Part shown: in pieces, positions 23,001 to 36,325 of the stretch
How positions within the stretch are numbered: the stretch's first letter is position 1
How the letters are laid out: each line of letters begins with the position of its first letter
Source of the DNA: Ilex aquifolium
Lineage: Eukaryota > Streptophyta > Magnoliopsida > Aquifoliales > Aquifoliaceae
Assembly: GCA_951799425.1 (NCBI GenBank)
Contig: OX637394.1
Coordinates: 18,285,001 to 18,349,000 of the forward strand
Length of the DNA stretch: 64,000 bases
Direction: 5' to 3'
Position numbers and translations under genes: made by a program
Notes under the pieces: model-generated
Told to the model about the DNA's origin: nothing
Database searches by the model: none
The model's input: only the letters and a program-made list of their open reading frames with translations

Positions 23001-23544
23001 TAAGAGGTTGCAAGCATGTGCAATAGTTTCGGGGGTTGTTTGGTAAGGGGTATAGTGGGGCTTGACAAGATGGGTTTAGGAAAAATAGTTCAAAAGACCT
23101 CCAAACCCTATGTTTGGATTATAAATTCAATCTTAGATTTTCAAACCCGACTCGTAGCTGGCCCGGATATTAAAACCATGATCGTGAGTTTCGTCAAACA
23201 TAGAGAGGGGGTGGATTTGGGAATATGAGTTAAGGATACAAAAGACAATTGTACCCTTAACATGGGTATGAATTGAATTGATCAAGAGACAAAATAGTCA
23301 TTTACATGATAAATAGTTGTTAATGATTATAATATATCCGTAGGACCTACATGTGCATGTGTTGCATACCAAACATAAGTATAGACTGGATTCAATGTTG
23401 AATCTCACCCGTGTAAAGAGGGGTTTTAATTTAAAAGGATTTGAAAAAGTCAATCCAAACTCTCCCAAAAATCCATCCAAAACAAGCCCTTGGTATTGGG
23501 TTTGGGACTTTGAACTCTAGTACAATTTTTTATTTTTATTTTCA
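23000..23544. other. Spacer without supported gene
   Basis: Short open frames exist (23016-23228 on plus, 23298-23480 on minus), but neither shows a domain, a promoter or a recognisable product. Confidence 0.55.
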
Positions 23545-23552
23545 GGAATATG

Positions 23553-24988
23553 AGTTGCAGAGCCAGGGGCGGAGCTAGAATTCTATCCTAGTGGGGGCAA
23601 AACCATAAATAAAAAATATAATCAGCTCGTATTAAAAAAAAATTTGCATCTCCATTAATAATGATTAAATTAGGTGCATCTTTCACACGAAAAATTCCTT
23701 AGTTCACCTATGGGAAGTATGCTAAGATCAAAGATTTAATTACATAATGAAAATTAAAAATAAAAATTAATTCAATATAAACAAACAAAAATAATAATAT
23801 TTTTATTGTACATTTCAACTCAGTCATATATTAAAGAGAAACACAATAATGCTATTTCAAATTCCAATAATCGTCTATAATTGATCAATTCTAAAAGATA
23901 TTTCAAAATAATTTCTTTTAATCTTGTTGAGAAATTGATGCTTTTAAAAAGGCATAAACACTTTTAGTTTTACACATTTTATCATTTGCTATATATCTAT
24001 TGATTGTGTTACTAGGTTTCGAGCTACAAATTTTTTGAAAAAAGGAATTAGGGACAACTACATAATTATTTTTAAAAAGTACAAGGAAGTGTATTAAATT
24101 TTTCAGAAAATTAAAGGGGGCAATAAGTTAAATAGATCATAATTTTGTTGCTATCACTGTGTATATTTGTTAATTTCTCAAAAGTCAATGGGGGCACTAT
24201 TAAATTTTTCAAAAAATTAAGGGGGCCAATAAGTTAAATGGATCATAATTTGTTAATTTCTCAAAAATCAGTGGGGGCAACTGCCCTCACACATCTACAC
24301 ATAGCTCCGCCCCTGTGCAGAGCCACTATTATTCCAGGGTGGGCAAGTCCCCCCCCCCCCCCTCCCCCCCTGCCATTTGGATTACCCAATATATTGGTGT
24401 TATTGCATATGCAATGCACTAATGATATTTTTAGTTAGTGCCCCCATTCATTTTTACCTTTCTTTTTGTGGCTCAAGCATGTGGAAGTGTCCGGTGATTG
24501 CCATAAAAAGTCTAACTTTATCTACTTCTTATTCACCCATTTCTTGAACAAGTTAAAAAATACATCGCGTTATAGCTTAATTTCAATGATCACTGAAAAC
24601 CTTGATACATGTTGGAGATCATTTTTGGCCACGTCAGTTGTCAAAAATAGGATTTTGAATAAAATTAATGGCAATTTAATTATTTGTGGACTCTTTAATA
24701 TATATATTAAAAAGTAAATCATTTAGAAAATTTGGAAAATCAGTTATGGATTACCCTCGGACCATGAAACAACGTCAAGTCAATGATGAAACTAAATAAA
24801 AAAGCTCAAGTCAGCTGCCATGTCATTTGGACTCTTAATTTGGTCCCGAAATTTAGTCAGTGTAGTATTACTGTTCTTATATATGCACTTAATGATATGT
24901 CCAAAACTTTAATAGCATATATTAATTGATGAAGTTTCTTTGTCCATGCTTTGGCCCACCCTGAATCGAAATTTTGGTTCCGCCCCTA
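23553..24988. mobile_element. Outer hAT element containing a second hAT
   Basis: Flanked by a perfect 8-bp TSD GGAATATG (23545-23552 and 24989-24996). The terminal repeats are degenerate; the best-conserved part is CCAGGGTGGGC near the left end against GCCCACCCTG near the right end. Without the inner insertion it is about 676 bp. A C-homopolymer tract (24349-24370) lies inside. No transposase domain recognised. Confidence 0.82.
23564..24315. mobile_element. Inner hAT element, 752 bp
   Basis: Perfect 14-bp terminal inverted repeats CAGGGGCGGAGCTA (23564-23577) and TAGCTCCGCCCCTG (24302-24315), flanked by the exact 8-bp TSD TGCAGAGC (23556-23563 and 24316-24323). Inserted a few bases inside the left terminal repeat of the outer hAT. 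Non-coding. Confidence 0.93.
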
Positions 24989-25033
24989 GGAATATGCATT
25001 ATTTTACCCATGTTTTGGATGTTAAAAGACTCA

Positions 25034-27069
25034 TCTATACTACTATAAAATATCAACATACATGAAAAACATTATTTTTCCTATATTGCCCTTGATCAAT
25101 CTTAGAAAGTCAATTGTATCCTACATATAATAGCTGTAACTTGTTTAAAACTTTTAGACCCTACAAATTGTGCAATGAATATATCAATTAACTTTACCAA
25201 GCTAACGCAAAAGTATTCAATCTACAATTAATAGCAATTATGAATTAGAAGTTGAACCATTCATGCCCCTCCAATTCCCACCTGTTTCACATACTGATAT
25301 ATGCATAAAGTTGAAAATGTGCTTCACCAATTAAAAGCTTCTGCCAGTCACTCCCTCTGCGGTGCAAAAGCTTGAAGAGTTACTGCTCCCTCACTGTTTT
25401 AGGAGACTGGATTAGCCACCAATGTTCTTTGGCTTTTTTTTATGAATCTTGAGTTTCTCTTCTACCTTTGAATTTTTTACATATTGGGAATTAATTAATG
25501 TCCCCTAAAGTATAGCTCGAAAAATAAAGATTTGTGGAACTTGCCTATGAACATTTAATTTTTCCTTTTTCATTTTCTATTGGAGGATTTCTTTTCTTTC
25601 TTTTTTCCCCCCCTTTAGCCTTGGTGTCTTGAGACTAAAGGAAGTGTTATATAGTTTGAAGCTAAATTTTTTGCATGATAATTTTTATTAGACAACAGTT
25701 GTTGCTCATATGCGAACACGCATTTGTTGTATATTGATGATTTTTAATGTAGTGTGTTGTTTTACTGATAAGAGTTTACTATAGTGTTTGTCCTGCTTAT
25801 AAGTTGTTGGCATGTTGCTTTCTAAGTTGTGTTTTATGATTTTCTTACTGATGATTATTTTTCTTTTTTGCCCTACTGTTTCAAATGGAAAAATGTGAGG
25901 AACTTACCCTATTTATCTCGGAGGTTGCACATGAAGCCAATGAAAACCATGGGACATCACATGTTGTTTGTATGTTTCCAACAGATAAACCAGGTCATGC
26001 ACCAATTTCTTTTGGAGGCTCAGTTTGCTTTACCTTAAATAGTTCAAGTTTCTTTAGCTAATTCCACATCTTTACCATAGCATTAGTGCATGAAGAGAGT
26101 ACATCTCAAGTTGTAATTAGAGAAAATTTGAAGGCGCCTCCTATTCAGTCAAAGAACCTATAAAATCACTTTCATGTTTTTGACGCCCAATGCATTATAA
26201 TTTGAGAAGTTGTGCCATGAGTTCTAGCATGCTTAGTTTTTACTTTTTAATCATCAATATTTGTTTTTCTTTTGAAGTATGTGTGGTTAATCCACACGAT
26301 TTTGCCACTTTGGGGAGGTTCCTTCATAGAAAAATTTTATTTGTTACTTATATTGATATGAATTCCGATATCGATTTCTCATCTATACAAATGTAAACTG
26401 ATTGTGCATACCAGACATTAGTGTTTTAAATGTTAATCCTTGTTAAACTATACAAGCTTTGAGAAATTAGCACACCAAGAGTGATCTTTTTTTCATTAGA
26501 AGATCACTGTCTGTTTTTTCATCAAAAGATTACCATTTACTTTGTTAGAGTCGTGGAGATTCACTAATGAGAAATTTCAACTCAAATTTGAAAAATAAAA
26601 ACAATGAATCTATATTTTTTAGAATGCATGATATACAAATTTTCGATTCTACCTTCACAAATGAGATGCACTATAAGAATGATACAATGCCATTGTTCTA
26701 AGATGAAGCATAAGGTTAGTTATGGCTTGTTTGTAACTTGATATGGTCTCCATGAGAGTAGGCAGTCTATTAATTATTACAATGTTTATTGACTTCAAAC
26801 TTTTAAATCATTTACAAGACAGTAATAGATATAGTTTCTTTTGCATGGTTTTGGTTGCATATCACACCTATGTAAGTATCCAAAAAACCTTTCTAACCAT
26901 GCCAAGTATGACAAAAGAGTCTAGAAACTGGGCCATGAAAGTAGTGGCAAAATACATTCAATTTTAGGGTACATATCTTTCATGATATTTTCATAATCTA
27001 ACAATAACAGTACACAATATATTAGATATTCAAAATAATACACGTGCAACGCACGTGTGCACGAACTAG
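25034..27069 (+). mobile_element. Non-autonomous Helitron, 2.0 kb
   Basis: The 5' end TCTATACTACTATAAAAT follows host A. The 3' end is a strong 8-bp-stem hairpin ACACGTGC-AAC-GCACGTGT (27040-27058), then CTAG (27066-27069) and host T. This is a textbook Helitron boundary. The interior (about 25250-26960) is less repetitive and looks like possible captured gene sequence, but I recognise no domain; the open frames there are under 75 codons. Confidence 0.85.
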
Positions 27070-28296
27070 TGTATTAAAAACATAAAAATCAGATGAACCA
27101 ATTTGTTTTGCTTTCTTATTCGTGGCTTCTCTCTCTCTCTCTCTCTCCTTTTCATCCTGTTAGCATAACTTAATCCATTGCTGCCTTTTTTTCCCCTGCA
27201 TTGCTCTCTCAATACCTCGTTATATATAAATGTGTGTTTTGATTCAAGTACATAACAGAGCATCAGTGAGGAGGGAAATATTGGCGCCAACTTTACAGAG
27301 AATGTGATGTGCCATAAATATCCCCAAACAAACAGTCATGTGCAAGTCACAAGTTTGGTAGCTATCTGACTTAACGATTGATTTTAACAGAAAGTGATGA
27401 TTAAAATAAATTAAATTAGCTGAGGGGACAAATTAAAAAAATTTAAAGTTCAGGGGCAAATTTAAAAGGAAACCCATAATTCAAGGTCCATTTATATGAT
27501 TTACACAACTTTTTATTATCTTAAATCATATTAATTCATCTTAAATTCAAGTCTCTTTGTAATCTCTAAATAAAGAGCTCTAACATACGAAACTTCTATC
27601 TTTTAAATTTCTTTCTTATTTGCCCTCATCTTTAAATAAAGTACGAATTAAAATATTGTCACAATCATTATTTGCATTTCAATCTCACAATTTACAAGTC
27701 AATATTATTCTTACCCTGATGGATTAATAACTATATTTTAGAAAATAACATAATATAAAATAGGAGGGATTGATTTTCTTATGCGTCAATTAACAATTTT
27801 TATATATATTAGAAAGTTTAAAGTTATATAGTTCTAATTTGTTAGCATTATTTGACAATAGCATTCAATTTTATCATATATTTAATGTTTTATAACAGAC
27901 TAAATATATAGAAGACAAACTCTGGTTCTTTACATATATAGAGTTTAAAACACGTGTTTTTTTAGTTAGCGATCGAACCGTAAAAAACTTGAATGTATGC
28001 AATTATTTGTTATTCATAAGCATCGGATAAATTCAGATTCTATATAATCATATAAACTCAAACTCACAATGTTCAAATTTTTATCTCATTTTTTCTTTGG
28101 TCCAACTCATGCGGATGAGGGCATATTGTAAATTAGTATTAGATCCTGGTAAAAGGAGATGTATTAAGCCGGTCCTGTGGACTGAATGGTGTCTCAAAAC
28201 AGTATCCTAGAATTGCTGCAAGTCATTGAAATAAACTTCAAAAACAAAGTCCCCACACGAAATAACATATCAAAAATTGGGAGAGATTATGGTATC
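27070..28296. other. Intergenic, no gene seen
   Basis: AT-rich sequence with a short CT microsatellite (27128-27147). Nothing codes convincingly. An open frame at 27066-27290 (minus) overlaps the low-complexity tract. Confidence 0.6.
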
Positions 28297-29002
28297 TGAT
28301 GAGGATAGGTTTTTGGGTCAGGGCCGCCAGGACAGCCGAGCCCAAAACGCCCTGAACGTCCTGAATGTGGACTTCGAAGCCCAAAGAAAATGGTCACAAC
28401 CGGCCCACATCGAGAGCAAGGGGCCTAAGAGACCGAAGAGCCAACAGCCCAGCCTTGATCCGATTTTTAGCCCATAACCTAAGGTAAGCCCTATTGCGCC
28501 ACGTGTTCCAAGGACAAAGGGAACCGGCTCTGATCCCTCAGAGTTACACCCTGCAAAATGCAAAGAGAGGTGGTGCCGAACGAACCCAGGTGGTCGTGGG
28601 CACCGTACCGCCGGCGGACAGAGAGGCTGGCAGGGAAAGGACGAAAGGTCCCCACAAGATCAGGAAAAGCAAGAAGAAGAGCAACAAACCCTAAGGAAAG
28701 GCACCATATAAATAGAACAATGGAAGCAAGGAAGGGGATCGACTCCTGAGCCTTCTTCCGAACCCTCTATCTGGTATTTTTGATCCTTAGTCCTAGAATA
28801 TCCAGGGAGGAAAAGATCCATAAGGGCCCAGCGCCTACAATTTTTTTGTAATCAGTTGAGATCAATACATTTTACCAAGGAGTAAGAGCCTCCGTTACAG
28901 TGGATGTAGCCCAAGTCCATCGATTGGGGTGAACCACTTACATTGTTTTGTCTGTCATTGCATAATTTCCATTTTCTTAAGCTTACCCCGAAAAACCCAA
29001 CA
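28297..29002 (+). mobile_element. LTR-like block (solo or 5' LTR remnant)
   Basis: A GC-richer island bounded by TGATGAGG and CCCAACA, with CCATATAAATAGAAC (about 28702-28716) as a TATA-type promoter and a T-rich stretch near 28840 typical of LTR transcription ends. The following bases (CCATATCAGGC, about 29007) weakly resemble an initiator-Met primer-binding site, which would make it the 5' LTR of a lost element. No TSD found. Short open frames in it are probably incidental. Confidence 0.5.
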
Positions 29003-29387
29003 AAACCATATCAGGCTGGGCCTGAGAGATTAATTACGAGACATCATCAGTATCGAAATGATATGGTATTAAAAATTATAATTTTGATATGTAAGTAATA
29101 ATTTCAAAAAGATGTGATCGATCATGAAGTTAAAATTAAAAAAAATATCAATTATAACTAGTAAAAGAAAAGTTATAATTGGTTGAGAAAATTCACGATC
29201 GATTACGATATTCTTCAAGTAGTTGTAATTTTATTTTTTTAAAAATATAATTTTTAATGCAATACTCTTTTTTTTTTTTGGGTAACATAGAATTACCTTT
29301 CAAAATGGGTCGAGGGTGTATCCATCACTCGGTGGCATTCAGCATCTATGAAATAGCGATGATGAGGTCATTCATTGCATCGTCAAC
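29003..29387. other. Spacer without gene
   Basis: AT-rich, no coding signal. It separates the LTR-like block from the start of duplication unit B. Confidence 0.6.
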
Positions 29388-30439
29388 CATGTCACAACCC
29401 ACTCAAAATTTGTCTATTTTGTAGGTATAGTCATTAATGCCGCCTGGGTCTATCACATTAAAATTAATTCAATGTCTGCGTCAATGTGGAAGCGTATTAA
29501 TTAAATTGAGCACGTGGTAGATAGTGGTGTTAGACCTAACTGGAAAATAAGTTGACTGACCACATCAAGCCCGCTAACCAATGTCGTTGATTTCAAATAA
29601 ATTCATTCAATATTTATTAACATCTTTCTCAAAATTATTCATATTACACCGTGTCTTCAAATACGAGTTATTTATAATATAATATATAACATAGGATTTG
29701 ACTGGTATGAAAAAAAAAATTATCATACTTTTGGAATTTATTATTTTAATAGATATTTTTATAATTTTGTGGGTCATTTTATAACAAAAACAATTATCAC
29801 TTTTATAGATGATTTATCACTTTTGTTGGTGTTTTTATCACTGTTGTGCATATTTTTACCCCCTGTTGTAGTAACTATTTTTACCACTTTTTTCGGTACC
29901 AAAAAAAACCCACTGTTGTGGGTTATTTAATTTATCACATTTTGTAGATATTTTTACCATTGTTATGAGTATTTTTACCACGGTCATAGTAACTATTTTT
30001 ACCATTTTTTTAGTACAACAACAGTGATAAAAAAAACACTCACAAATATAGTAAATATCGGTATAGTACTGGAAAAAAAAATTCCAACACCTAGGAGTTT
30101 AAATTTTATTTCCATTTATTTTTTTCACTCATCTTTATCATATCACTAATTTCTCTTACAAGTTGAATTATTTAATTTTTGATTAATTTGTGACTCAATA
30201 TAATTTTTATTTCAGACATTATTTATATACAATTGTGTACACGTGTTGCTATTTTTTTAAGGTCACGTAGTTTGAAAATTTTTTGTTGATTTTCTTTTAA
30301 AAAAAAATGGGTAGAAATTATTAATTTTAAATCATGTAATTAAAAAAGGGAAGAAAAAAATTATTATTTGATATAATAATATCAATTTTTTAAACGCTTG
30401 AATTTTATATTGTATCATGCCTTAAGACACGAGTTATGA

Positions 30440-30442
<3 letters not shown>

Positions 30443-30494
<52 letters not shown>
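30443..30494. repeat. (AT)26 microsatellite, unit B
   Basis: 26 AT repeats at the position where unit A has only 7. Confidence 0.95.
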
Positions 30495-30498
<4 letters not shown>

Positions 30499-30779
30499 TT
30501 ATTTATTTATATTGATTGAGAGATTGAAGGAACTGAAAAAGTTAGAGTGAGTTTAACACATTATGTGAACACATTATGTGACAGTGTTATGTGGTGTATA
30601 CACTCAATAAGAAATTATCACACAAGGCAATTTGTGGAATAAACAAGTTAACTTTTTCAAACAAAAGTCTAACAAGGTAATAGGTGAGATTCATTCATTA
30701 GACATGTATATTTTCTTTGTTGGTGATGTGTCATGTGATATGTTAAACTCATAGAGAATGAGTAAGGCCTGATACCTTA

Positions 30780-31169
30780 GAGCATCTCCAACAATAAAAT
30801 GTATTTTACCTACTCAAAAAGTAACATTTTCTATTTTAACTACTCACTTTTTCAATACACACTCCAACATATTTTCTATATTTTTAACTACTCCTTTTAA
30901 ATATTATTTCTCATTCCTTTTGTATTATTTTTTTTGAAAATAGTAATAGGAAAAAAAGAGAGAAAATGAAATAAAGGAGAGGAAGAGAGAGAAAATAATA
31001 TAAATTATCTTTACAAGTTGCTACAGTGATACTCTAAATATAGAGTATCACTGTAGCAAAAATCTATTTTACAGTATGTGAACATATTCTGTTGGAGCAT
31101 AATTTTTGGCTTTGATTAGTTAAATTTTAGCTATTTTGCTCATTTGAAACATCTGTTGAAGATGCTCTC
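30780..31169. mobile_element. PIF/Harbinger-type MITE (unit B copy)
   Basis: Orthologue of 9494-9880, with TTA TSDs and a two-base CT insertion next to the right terminal repeat. Contains the same perfect hairpin (31018-31059). Confidence 0.82.
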
Positions 31170-32404
31170 TTAGCGAAAACTATAATGTTTAATAGAAACG
31201 TCATAATTCAAAAAAGTCTAAACTAGAATTCAAAAAGTTATGAGAGCTCATAAAAAAATTTAATCGATCATTAAAAATATATAACTTTTAAAGGCTAAGA
31301 TACCCTATATAGAAAAGTTAAAAATGGTTTGGATAATTCATGACCAATTATAAAATTTAATGGTTATATATAATTTTTTTGAGGATTTAAAATAGTTTTT
31401 ATTTTTTAAGATATAATGGATATATCACGAAAATATATGGGCAAAGAATAAAGACAATGATTTCAAATATATGTTATTTATCTTTAAATCCATTTCAAAT
31501 ATATGTTATTTATACCAAACACAAAAGAATTAATCATTTTTACTTTTCATCTTTCCTACCAAACATAAAAAAAAGAAGGGCGGATTCTTCTATTGAAAGA
31601 TATAAAATGTATTACTCATACTTTTCATCATTTCATATTTTCAAAAATCTTTCTAAAGTTCTTTGATCTCTCTCTCTTAATGCCTAATAATTTGTATATA
31701 TTGTGGACAACTACAGTACTTAAACTGAATTTATTAACTTAATTAGTTAATAATCTAATCCATTGTTGCTCTTGGATCGGTAATGTTTCCAACTAATATT
31801 GAAATCTATGATCAATTCAACTAATATATCTATTTAGAAAAGCATATTCAATAACATTTTTGAAATGTGAAAATTAATAAAAAATAATTATAATTGTATT
31901 GAATAAAGGTATTACTGCTCAATATTTATTTATTTATCTATTATATTAGTTTAATATTTTGACTTGTTTAAGTTAAAATTTGTCCTCTGCCCCTGCTCAT
32001 GAACCACTTTTGTTTTTTTATCAGATAAGTTAGGTCACTCATATTTTAATATGAAATTTGTTTGATAAATATTGTCATTATTGTATTAGATTTGTTAGCC
32101 TATAATTAGTAGAGACTAGGCCACATGGTCTGTGAAGAGAAGAAGATTATTATTTAAAATAAATAAATGAGTATTGTATTGTCATTATAAATTATTTTTT
32201 TAATAATTTTGAGAGATTATTTATAATTTTTGTAGTGACTTGTAATTCATTCTATATACATTATCACAAAAATCATAAATTAACATAAACATGTTGTAAC
32301 ACTAATATTAAAAATTATAAGATGACTAAAAATAATAAAGTTTTTTTTTTTACAAATAAATGAAAAAAAATCGTATTTTAATGTAAAAAACTTATAAAAT
32401 TTAA

Positions 32405-32723
32405 GGGTTAATAGTATTTTTAGTTTTTACAATATATATTTTTTGTCAGTTTAGCACTCATTGTATTCATTTTTTTTTAAGTTGATCAGTAAAGTATTTA
32501 ATTCATATTACTTTGATCCCTATATAGACGGACCATTAATTTTTCTGACGGAAGTGACCCCAGTCATTTTTTTAGATAGTATCACGTGTTCAATACGTGA
32601 TCATTCCGTAAAAAAATTAATAGTCAATCTATATAAGAATTAAAATAATTCGAATTAAATATTTTAGAGACTAAATTGATATAATAAAAATTAAAGTGAT
32701 AAAAAATACATCTTTTATGACCC
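32405..32723. mobile_element. MULE-type MITE (unit B copy)
   Basis: Orthologue of 11114-11428. The right terminus and TSD have mutated (AAAGTTTAA at 32724-32732 against AAAATTTAA on the left). Confidence 0.72.
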
Positions 32724-34189
32724 AAAGTTTAACGTCATTTTTTTCTCCTTACCCTAGTCTTCTCCCGACGAAGACTGCGTGGTCAACCAGCCCACAAAAT
32801 CCATTCAACATTCGTATATTTTGTACGTATTGTCATCAATTCCGCTAGGTTGTATCACATTACGTTACTGGTGGCTGCACTATGGAGTCAGTCTAGATAC
32901 TTTGAACACGTGACAAAAGAATTAATCATTTTTATTTTAATATTTCCTACTAAACATAAATGACGGAATGATGGACTTTTTCATTGATGGATATAAAAAT
33001 GTACCACTCATACTTTTCATCATTTCATATTTTCAAAAATCATTCTAAAGTTCTTTGATCTCTCTCTCTCTCTCTCTCTCAATGCTGTTAATTTGTATAT
33101 ATTATGAACAAAAACAATACTTAAACTTAAAAAATTTAATTTATTGACTTAATTAGTTTATAATCTAATCCATTGTTGCTCTTTGATTGATAATGTTTCC
33201 CACTAAAATTGAAATCTATAATCAATTCATTATGACGATTGATTACATCAACATTTGATCAATAAATTATGTTCAAATAAATATTTATTCAGAAAAACAT
33301 AATTAATAACATTAATAATAAAATTATCATCTAATATTTTTAAAATGTGAAAATTAGTCAACAATAATTGTCACTATATTGAATAAAGGTATTGTTGATC
33401 AATATTTATTTATTTTATTTAATATTTTTTCTTGTTTATGTTAAAATTTGTCTTTTGCCCTTGCTCATGAACCGCTTTTTTTTTTTTTTTTTGTCGAATA
33501 AGTTAGGTCACTCATGCTTCAATATGAAATTAGTTCGATAAACTTATATAATAGGCAGAGATAAGACCACAAGGTCTATGAGAGGAGAAGATTATGATGT
33601 AAAAATAAATTAATGAGTATCACATTACTTTACTGGCGGCTGCGCTATGGAGGAATATTAATTACTAGTCTTCTCCCTACGAAGCTTGCGTGTTCAACCA
33701 ACCCACAAATCCGACAGCTTGTATCACATTACTTTACTGGCGGCTGCACTATGGAGGAATATTAGATATTTTAGAACGCCTAGTATGTAGTGATGGTGTT
33801 TTACCAACCGGAGTTTAGTGATTAATTAGTTTGTTTCAATCATCAAATTAAGTTTTTATTATATTAGCTGATATTTTTATAATTTTTATGGATCGTTTTA
33901 GAATAAAGTAATTTATAACTTTTGTTATAAATTATAACTTTTCTCGTCTTTGTGGCCTAACACTCATTTTCCTTGTGTTGCGTTCACAAGCAGCTCTAAA
34001 AGTTAGAATAGTCGAAAGATAGGGAATCATGTAGAACAAATAAACAAACAATTGATATATGTGGAAAAGTATCAACTAAGACCATCTCAAGGTGGTTATA
34101 TACAACTTTTAAATTTCAACTTGAGGCAGTGACTACTACTTTATGAAGCTGATCTAGTTAGTGGTGTTTGTAAACGTGTTGAAAGTTTC

Positions 34190-34337
34190 AATTCAAAATA
34201 TTCTCTTTCACCCAACTCAAAAAAGAGCACCATAGAAATTTCCAGCTACGTGTTATACCTTTTTATTATTGACTAACTCAATATTCAACAATGTATACTT
34301 CGAAAAAAAAAAATGTAAATTTAAAGTACTATAAATA
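34190..34337 (+). promoter_or_regulatory. BBE-like gene 2 promoter: W-box and TATA
   Basis: Nearly identical to the gene 1 promoter: TTGACT at 34269-34274 (123 bases before the ATG) and TATAAATA at 34330-34337 (62 bases before). Upstream, unit B keeps about 430 bp (33655-34085) that is deleted in unit A. Confidence 0.65.
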
Positions 34338-34391
34338 GCTGACATTGCCTAAGGTTTTTCCTCACAAAACTAGCAACAAGAACTTACGAAG

Positions 34392-36039
34392 ATGACATCC
34401 CCAAGAGCTTCTTTGCTTTCACTTTGTCTTGTTTTTCTCTTCTCATTGTTATGGGCAGCTTCAGCTCATTCCAATAAAGCTTTCCTTCAATGCCTTTCCC
34501 ATCCTTCTAAAAAATCCCCCTCAATCTCTCAGGTCATTTACACTCCAAACAACTCATCATATTTGTCTGTTTTGGATTTCTCCATTCAAAACCTAAGATT
34601 TACTTCACCTAGCACCCCACGACCTTTGGCCATAATCACCCCATTGAATGAGTCTCATATTCAAAGAGCTATATACTGTTCTCGAAAATATGGCATCCAG
34701 ATAAGAGTTCGAAGTGGAGGACATGACTATGAGGGTCTTTCTTATGTTTCTCCCGTACCATTCATCATCATTGATATGAAAAATATGCGATCAGTTACTG
34801 TTAATACCGACGACAACACGGCGTTGATTCAAGCTGGTGCGACTCTTGGTGAACTTTACTATAGTATAGTGAATAAGAGTAGCACACTTGCCTTTCCGGG
34901 TGGTATTTGCCCTTCTGTGGGTGCTGGTGGACATATAAGTGGGGGAGGGTACGGTATTCTGTTACGTAAATTTGGTATTGCTGTTGATCATGTAATTGAC
35001 GCACGGTTGGTTGATGTCAATGGTAGAATTCTTGATAGAGAATCAATGGGAGAAGACCTCTTTTGGGCCATTAGAGGAGGTGGAGGCGCGAGTTTTGGTG
35101 TTATCTTGGAATGGAAACTAAGTTTAGTTACAGTTCCAAAAAACTGTTACTATTTTCACAGTAAGTAGAACACTGGAACAAAATGCGACCAAGCTTGTGC
35201 ATCGGTGGCAATACATTGCAGACAAGATTGATGAAAATCTTTTCATCAGAGTTGTGGCAAGGAATGTGAATTCTAGTGAAGATGGAAAGAAAACAATAGA
35301 AGTTTCGTTCTTTTCATTGTTCCTTGGTGAAGTTGATAAATTACTTTCCTTGATGGAGGAAGAATTTCCAGAATTGGGTTTGGTGAGGGAAAATTGTTCC
35401 GAAGTGAGCTGGATAGACTCTGTTCTTTTTTTCTATGGTGTTGAACTAAAATCATTGGATGATTTGCTAAACAGGGCTTATCCATACAGAAGTAATTACA
35501 AAATAAAGTCGGACTATGTGAAGGAACCCATTCCAGAAAGTGCGTTCGAAGGAATATGGGAAAGGTTCTCTGAAGTAAAGGATGGAGATAATGTGCTTGT
35601 GTTGACTCCTTATGGAGGAAAAATGAGTGAGATTGCAGACTCTGAAACACCTTTTCCCCATAGAGCTGGGAACATTTACAAAATTGAATATCAGGTCGGT
35701 TGGGAAGAACAAGGAATAGCAGTTTCGGAAAGACATATCAATTGGACTCGAATGGTTTATGAATATATGGCTCCTTATGTTTCCAAGAATCCGAGACAAG
35801 CATATATCAATTACAGGGATCTTGATATAGGAGTCAATAATGAAGGGAAAACAAGCTATGCACAAGCAAGCATTTGGGGTGCTAAATATTTTCAGAATAA
35901 CTTCAATCGATTGGTGTATGTGAAGACCTTGGTTGATCCTGACAATTTTTTCAGAGATGAGCAAAGCATTCCACCTCTCTCCCCATGGTTGATAGAGAGA
36001 ATTGGCCATCCTTTTCCCGAAGGAAAAGACTACCAATAA
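34392..36039 (+). pseudogene. BBE-like FAD oxidoreductase, copy 2 (one-base frameshift)
   Basis: About 99% identical to copy 1 but carrying six A residues at 35138-35143 where copy 1 has five. The extra base shifts the frame after residue 250 and gives a stop at 35166-35168, leaving 258 residues: signal peptide and FAD-binding half, with both covalent FAD residues but no C-terminal BBE domain. Downstream of the shift the original frame stays fully open to the stop at 36039. Apart from the shift, protein differences are few (Y12C, T233A, D323E, I445V), so the lesion is very recent or a base-calling error in a homopolymer. A poly(A) signal is at 36220-36225. Confidence 0.9.
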
Positions 36040-36325
36040 AAATTCCAGCTTCTATTGGTTGTCCAAAATTGAGAAACTCAAAATCCAAATAAACAAAAGT
36101 TTTTTTATTAGATTGTAGTCACCTGCACCTCTTTTTGCAGGTGATAAGATGTTATTGTTCTTGTTGAATTGTACTGTTATTGTTCCGAAAAGTAATTGTA
36201 CTGTTATTGTTCCTAAAGGAATAAATTGTATCTTTCATTTTGTATGAACAAACATAAGGGGATGCATACAAATTATTAATATATTTTATAACACTATTAA
36301 GCTGCGCTGGTTCCAATAAAATTTG

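Noticed and set aside
28277..28749. Three overlapping frames in a GC-rich block
   Set aside because: They fall in an LTR-like block with its own TATA box; none resembles a known protein.
35197..36039. Second half of BBE-like copy 2 as a separate gene
   Set aside because: It has no start codon of its own; it is the original frame downstream of a one-base frameshift.
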